The notes under the pieces were generated by a model that ran no database searches, was not told the origin of the DNA, and saw only the letters and a list, made by a program, of their open reading frames with translations. This document shows positions 60,969 through 64,000 of a stretch of 64,000 bases of DNA, one piece after another. The translations under genes were made by a program, and so were the position numbers. Source of the DNA: an uncultured bacterium (GTDB lineage Bacteria > Cyanobacteriota > Vampirovibrionia > Gastranaerophilales > Gastranaerophilaceae); the NCBI GenBank assembly GCA_949298805.1, contig CASFXY010000004.1, positions 1 through 64,000 on the forward strand. Direction: 5' to 3'. The stretch's first letter is position 1. Every line of letters begins with the position of its first letter.

Positions 60969-62751
60969 TTTTTTGTCTTTCCGCTTCTTTTATTATTTTT
61001 AATGCATCATTGTAGTCTTCAAATATTAAAAGCGCTGCATTTGCCGCTTCTTTTGCTTTTTCAAATTCATTTAATTTTAAATAACATTCTCCTAGATTGC
61101 ATAACAAAATATGATTTTTAGGAAAATCTTTTCTTAATTTTTCAAAAATTCCGCAAGCGCTTTTGTAATCCTTTGTTTTTAAATAACAAAGAGCAAGTAT
61201 ATTAAGCGTTTCAGGGTCATTATTTTTAATGCTTAAGATGTCCTCAAGAATTTGTTTTGCAATGTTATATTTTTTTTGAGAAAAATAAATTTTTGAAAGA
61301 TTATAAAGCGCAATGTAGTTTTTAGGGTTTAATTTTATTGCTTTTTGTAATTTTTCTACACCTTTATCAATATTTGTTTGTGCTATTAAATTTTCCCCCC
61401 AATGTGCATAATAATCGGCAGTTTCACTATCTAAGGAAATTGTTTTTTCATAGTATTTATTTGCTTGTTCAAAATCATTTATTTTGTTTAACATAACGGC
61501 ATAAGCAAAAGTTATTTCGGGTTCATCAGGTTCAAGTTCAATTGCTTGTTTTAATTCGTCTTGTGCCCAGTCAACCATGTTCATTTTTAAATACAAAAGC
61601 CCCAAGTCTTTGTGTACAAAGGGATTATGGGGTTCAAGGGCAATACATTTTAAAAACGCATCTTTTGAACTTTCCAAATCTCCCACATTTGCAAGGCTTA
61701 TGGCAAGATTGTAGTATATCTCAACATCTACTTTTCCGCGCTTAACCAAACTTTTTAATATTTCACATGCACTTTCATTAGAGCCTGTTAATCTTAATAA
61801 AGCAGCATATTTTTTAAGTAAATCAATGCTTTTGGGATTTAATTTTAAAAGGTCTTTTACCGTTTTAATTGCCTCCTGATATTTTCTTGTTTCCATAAGC
61901 AAAGACAAAAGATTGTTTTGGAAATTTGCTTTATCCGGATAAATTGAAACAAGACTTTTATACAAGCTGATTGCAAGGTCATATTTTTCGGCACGCCTTG
62001 CGCAATAAGCAAGTGTTGTCAACAATGAGACGGAGGGTTCTTTTTGGTATGCAATATTAAAATAATCAAAAGCTTTTTTATAATCACCTTTTATTTGATA
62101 AAGTACTCCAAGATTGTAATTCGTCATTGCAAAATCTTTATTCAGAGCAAACGCGCTTTCTAATATAATTTGCGCATTTTCAAGTTCATTTAGCGCAATG
62201 TAGCAGTTTGCAAGATTATTCTGTAATTGTAAATGCTCAGGGCGCATTTCAATTGCTTTTTTTAACGGCTCTATTGCTTCGGCATGTTTGCCAAGAGCGA
62301 TGTATGCTGTTGCAATAAGGTAGTAAAAGACATAATCGTCTTTTTTATATTTAATTATGGGTTTAATAAGTTCGATTATTCTTTCATGCTGACCTTGTTT
62401 CATAAGAATTACCGCAAGATTTTTATATGCATCAAAAAATTCTTTCCTTAATTTCAAGACTTTTTGATACTTTTCAATGGCTTTATCTTCAAAGCCCAAT
62501 TTTTCTTCACAATTTGCAAGGTAATAAAGAGCAGTTGCATCATTTTCATCTTTTTCAAGAGCTTTTTTAAAAGCATGCGCGGCTTTTTCATAGTTTTGAG
62601 TGTTTATATAGCAAAGTCCAAGGTTTTTTATTACCTCGACATTATTTTCGTTGTCTATGCAAATTTTTTCCAATAAACTTGCAGCATCACTAAATTCACC
62701 TTTTGCAATTAAATCAATTGCGCGATTTATTATTTTATTTTTATCTTCCAT
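60958..62751 (-). CDS. Tetratricopeptide repeat protein
   Basis: 597 residues made almost entirely of TPR units of 34 residues, roughly 16-17 of them (for example NYEKAAHAFKKALEKDENDA, KHAEAIEPLKKAIEMRPEHL, MNMVDWAQDELKQAIELEPDE). No signal peptide, membrane segment or catalytic domain. TPR superhelices bind partner proteins; the partner is unknown. It is the first gene of the TPR-trpS-peptidase run. Confidence 0.88.
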   Translation of the reverse strand: MEDKNKIINRAIDLIAKGEFSDAASLLEKICIDNENNVEVIKNLGLCYINTQNYEKAAHAFKKALEKDENDATALYYLANCEEKLGFEDKAIEKYQKVLKLRKEFFDAYKNLAVILMKQGQHERIIELIKPIIKYKKDDYVFYYLIATAYIALGKHAEAIEPLKKAIEMRPEHLQLQNNLANCYIALNELENAQIILESAFALNKDFAMTNYNLGVLYQIKGDYKKAFDYFNIAYQKEPSVSLLTTLAYCARRAEKYDLAISLYKSLVSIYPDKANFQNNLLSLLMETRKYQEAIKTVKDLLKLNPKSIDLLKKYAALLRLTGSNESACEILKSLVKRGKVDVEIYYNLAISLANVGDLESSKDAFLKCIALEPHNPFVHKDLGLLYLKMNMVDWAQDELKQAIELEPDEPEITFAYAVMLNKINDFEQANKYYEKTISLDSETADYYAHWGENLIAQTNIDKGVEKLQKAIKLNPKNYIALYNLSKIYFSQKKYNIAKQILEDILSIKNNDPETLNILALCYLKTKDYKSACGIFEKLRKDFPKNHILLCNLGECYLKLNEFEKAKEAANAALLIFEDYNDALKIIKEAERQKNEQ

Positions 62752-62845
62752 AAAGTGATTATATCAGGAAATTGTATATAAATCACTTTTATGTTAGAAT
62801 ATTTTCAACTTTTTTTAGATTTTTATTTGAAAAGGAGAAAAATTA

Positions 62846-64000
62846 ATGACAACACAAAAACGTGTATGGCTTTTTAGAGAAGGCAATGCCGATATGCGCA
62901 ATTTACTTGGCGGAAAGGGTGCTAACCTTGCTGAGATGACAAATGCAGGGCTGCCTGTTCCCCCCGGTTTGACTATTACAACTGAAACCTGCATGGAATA
63001 TATTAATTCTGGTAATAAAATGCCCGATGGAGTTATGGACGAAGTAAAAGCAGCTTTAGCGGATGTTGAAAAACAAACAGGCAAAAAGTTTGGCGATAGT
63101 GAAAATCCGCTTTTGGTTTCTGTTCGCTCAGGTGCAAGACTTTCTATGCCCGGTATGATGGAAACTATCCTAAACCTTGGCATGAATGATAAAACAGTTG
63201 AAGGTATGATTAAACTTACCAACAATCCTCGTTTTTGCTATGATTCATACCGCAGATTTTTAACAATGTTCGGCTCGGTTGCTTGGGATATTGAAAGAGT
63301 AAAATTTGAAGAATACATTGATAAAATTAAAGAACAAAAAGGTGTTAAGCAAGATACCGAATTAAGTGCCGATGATTGGAAATCACTTATCGAGCCTTAT
63401 AAAGAATTAATCAAAAAAGAAACAGGAAAAGAATTCCCGCAAGACCCTATGGTACAACTTCAAGAAGCTATTGAAGCGGTATTTAGAAGCTGGAATATTC
63501 CTCGTGCGGTTGCTTACCGTAATCACTACAAAATCGACCATAATTATGGTACAGCCGTAAACGTACAAACCATGGTATTTGGTAATATGGGCGATGATTG
63601 TGCAACAGGTGTTTCATTCACAAGAAACCCCTCAACAGGCGAAAATAAATTCTATGGTGAATACTTAACAAATGCTCAAGGCGAAGATGTTGTTGCAGGT
63701 ATTAGAACACCTAAACCGATTTGCGAACTAGAGCATGAAATGCCTGAACTTTACAGACAATATGTTGATATTGCTAAAAACCTTGAAAAACATTATAAAG
63801 ATGTTCAAGATATGGAATTTACCATTGAACGCGGTAAATTATACGTTCTTCAAACAAGAAACGGCAAAAGAACAGCTGCCGCTGCGGTTAGAATTGCCGT
63901 TGAAATGGAAAAAGAAGGTATAATCACAAAAGAAAGAGCTATCTCTCTTGTTGACCCTTACCAATTGTATCAACTTTTATTGCCATCTTTTGACCCGAAA
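62846..64000 (+). CDS. ppdK: Pyruvate, phosphate dikinase (partial, runs off the window)
   Basis: The 385 codons present are the N-terminal part of an enzyme of about 870-900 residues. PPDK interconverts pyruvate, ATP and Pi with phosphoenolpyruvate, AMP and PPi. Seen are LLGGKGANLAEMTNAGLPVPPGLTI, LLVSVRSGARLSMPGMMETILNLGMND, and TGVSFTRNPSTGENKFYGEYL, followed by LYVLQTRNGKRTAAAA at the end of the nucleotide-binding domain. AAGGAG lies before the ATG. Codon use looks less A/T-biased than in the hypothetical genes, fitting a highly expressed gene. The catalytic histidine domain lies beyond the window. Confidence 0.96.
   Translation, partial: MTTQKRVWLFREGNADMRNLLGGKGANLAEMTNAGLPVPPGLTITTETCMEYINSGNKMPDGVMDEVKAALADVEKQTGKKFGDSENPLLVSVRSGARLSMPGMMETILNLGMNDKTVEGMIKLTNNPRFCYDSYRRFLTMFGSVAWDIERVKFEEYIDKIKEQKGVKQDTELSADDWKSLIEPYKELIKKETGKEFPQDPMVQLQEAIEAVFRSWNIPRAVAYRNHYKIDHNYGTAVNVQTMVFGNMGDDCATGVSFTRNPSTGENKFYGEYLTNAQGEDVVAGIRTPKPICELEHEMPELYRQYVDIAKNLEKHYKDVQDMEFTIERGKLYVLQTRNGKRTAAAAVRIAVEMEKEGIITKERAISLVDPYQLYQLLLPSFDPK

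Overview
The window is strongly AT-rich bacterial chromosome with densely packed genes on both strands. It comes from a diderm bacterium: LptB, an LptF/G permease, a Skp/OmpH-type chaperone, a heptosyltransferase-like GT9 enzyme and an SLH-domain protein all point to an outer membrane. It also carries type IV pilus genes (a PilM-PilN fusion and PilO) and flagellar export and switch genes (FliI, FliM, FliN). The mixture, the small proteins of unknown family and a dnaN-linked candidate origin fit a non-photosynthetic cyanobacterial relative (Melainabacteria/Gastranaerophilales type). That placement is an inference, and other AT-rich diderms cannot be excluded from sequence alone. No rRNA, CRISPR array, insertion sequence or prophage was seen.

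Layout. 1-1900: tRNA-Glu, two lineage-type hypothetical genes, then a 700-base stretch without a gene that holds an orphan terminator and a GC-rich repeat cluster. 1.9-7.2 kb: FliI-like ATPase, a GH38 alpha-mannosidase and an amidohydrolase relative that lacks several metal-site residues. 7.2-9.5 kb: type IV pilus genes. 9.6-20 kb: rlmB, a primary-type sigma factor, mnmG, skp-like, thrB, dnaN, a candidate replication origin, comF, thiG, gcvPB, queA. 20-23.6 kb: response regulator, fliN, fliM, a duplicated-motif protein, folE2. 23.7-31.4 kb: fabI, a large triplicated membrane protein, and an lptB/lptF envelope operon. 31.4-38.5 kb: ilvD, glmU, prs, a family 4 uracil-DNA glycosylase, SLH protein, GT9. 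38.6-46.6 kb: a tightly overlapping one-carbon operon (core-MetE-like, CooC-like, folD, alr, gcvT, gcvH, gcvPA, an unknown protein, an HgdC-like activator). 46.6-53 kb: OadG-like protein, an ArsB/NhaD-type transporter, a 34-residue membrane peptide, an MnmC-type methyltransferase and a 1137-residue coiled-coil protein. 53-64 kb: GH13-like enzyme, an anti-sigma/ECF sigma/Spy-like cassette, gmd, a secreted protein, M20 peptidase, trpS, a TPR protein and the start of ppdK.

How the genes fit together. The glycine cleavage proteins T, H and P1 sit with FolD and a core methionine synthase-like protein, so glycine-derived methylene units could feed folate and methionine. The P2 subunit (gcvPB) lies 24 kb away under its own promoter. 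QueA and FolE2 both serve queuosine synthesis (FolE2 also serves folate), and MnmG plus the MnmC-type methyltransferase modify wobble uridines. The most interesting points are: the TTTTGCACA box clusters beside dnaN as a candidate oriC; the CooC-like and HgdC-like ATPases that flank the one-carbon operon with no partner enzyme visible; a recurrent TATAAT-N6/7-ATG arrangement without a ribosome binding site, which suggests leaderless mRNAs; the GC-rich repeat cluster; the degenerate amidohydrolase; and the triplicated membrane protein.
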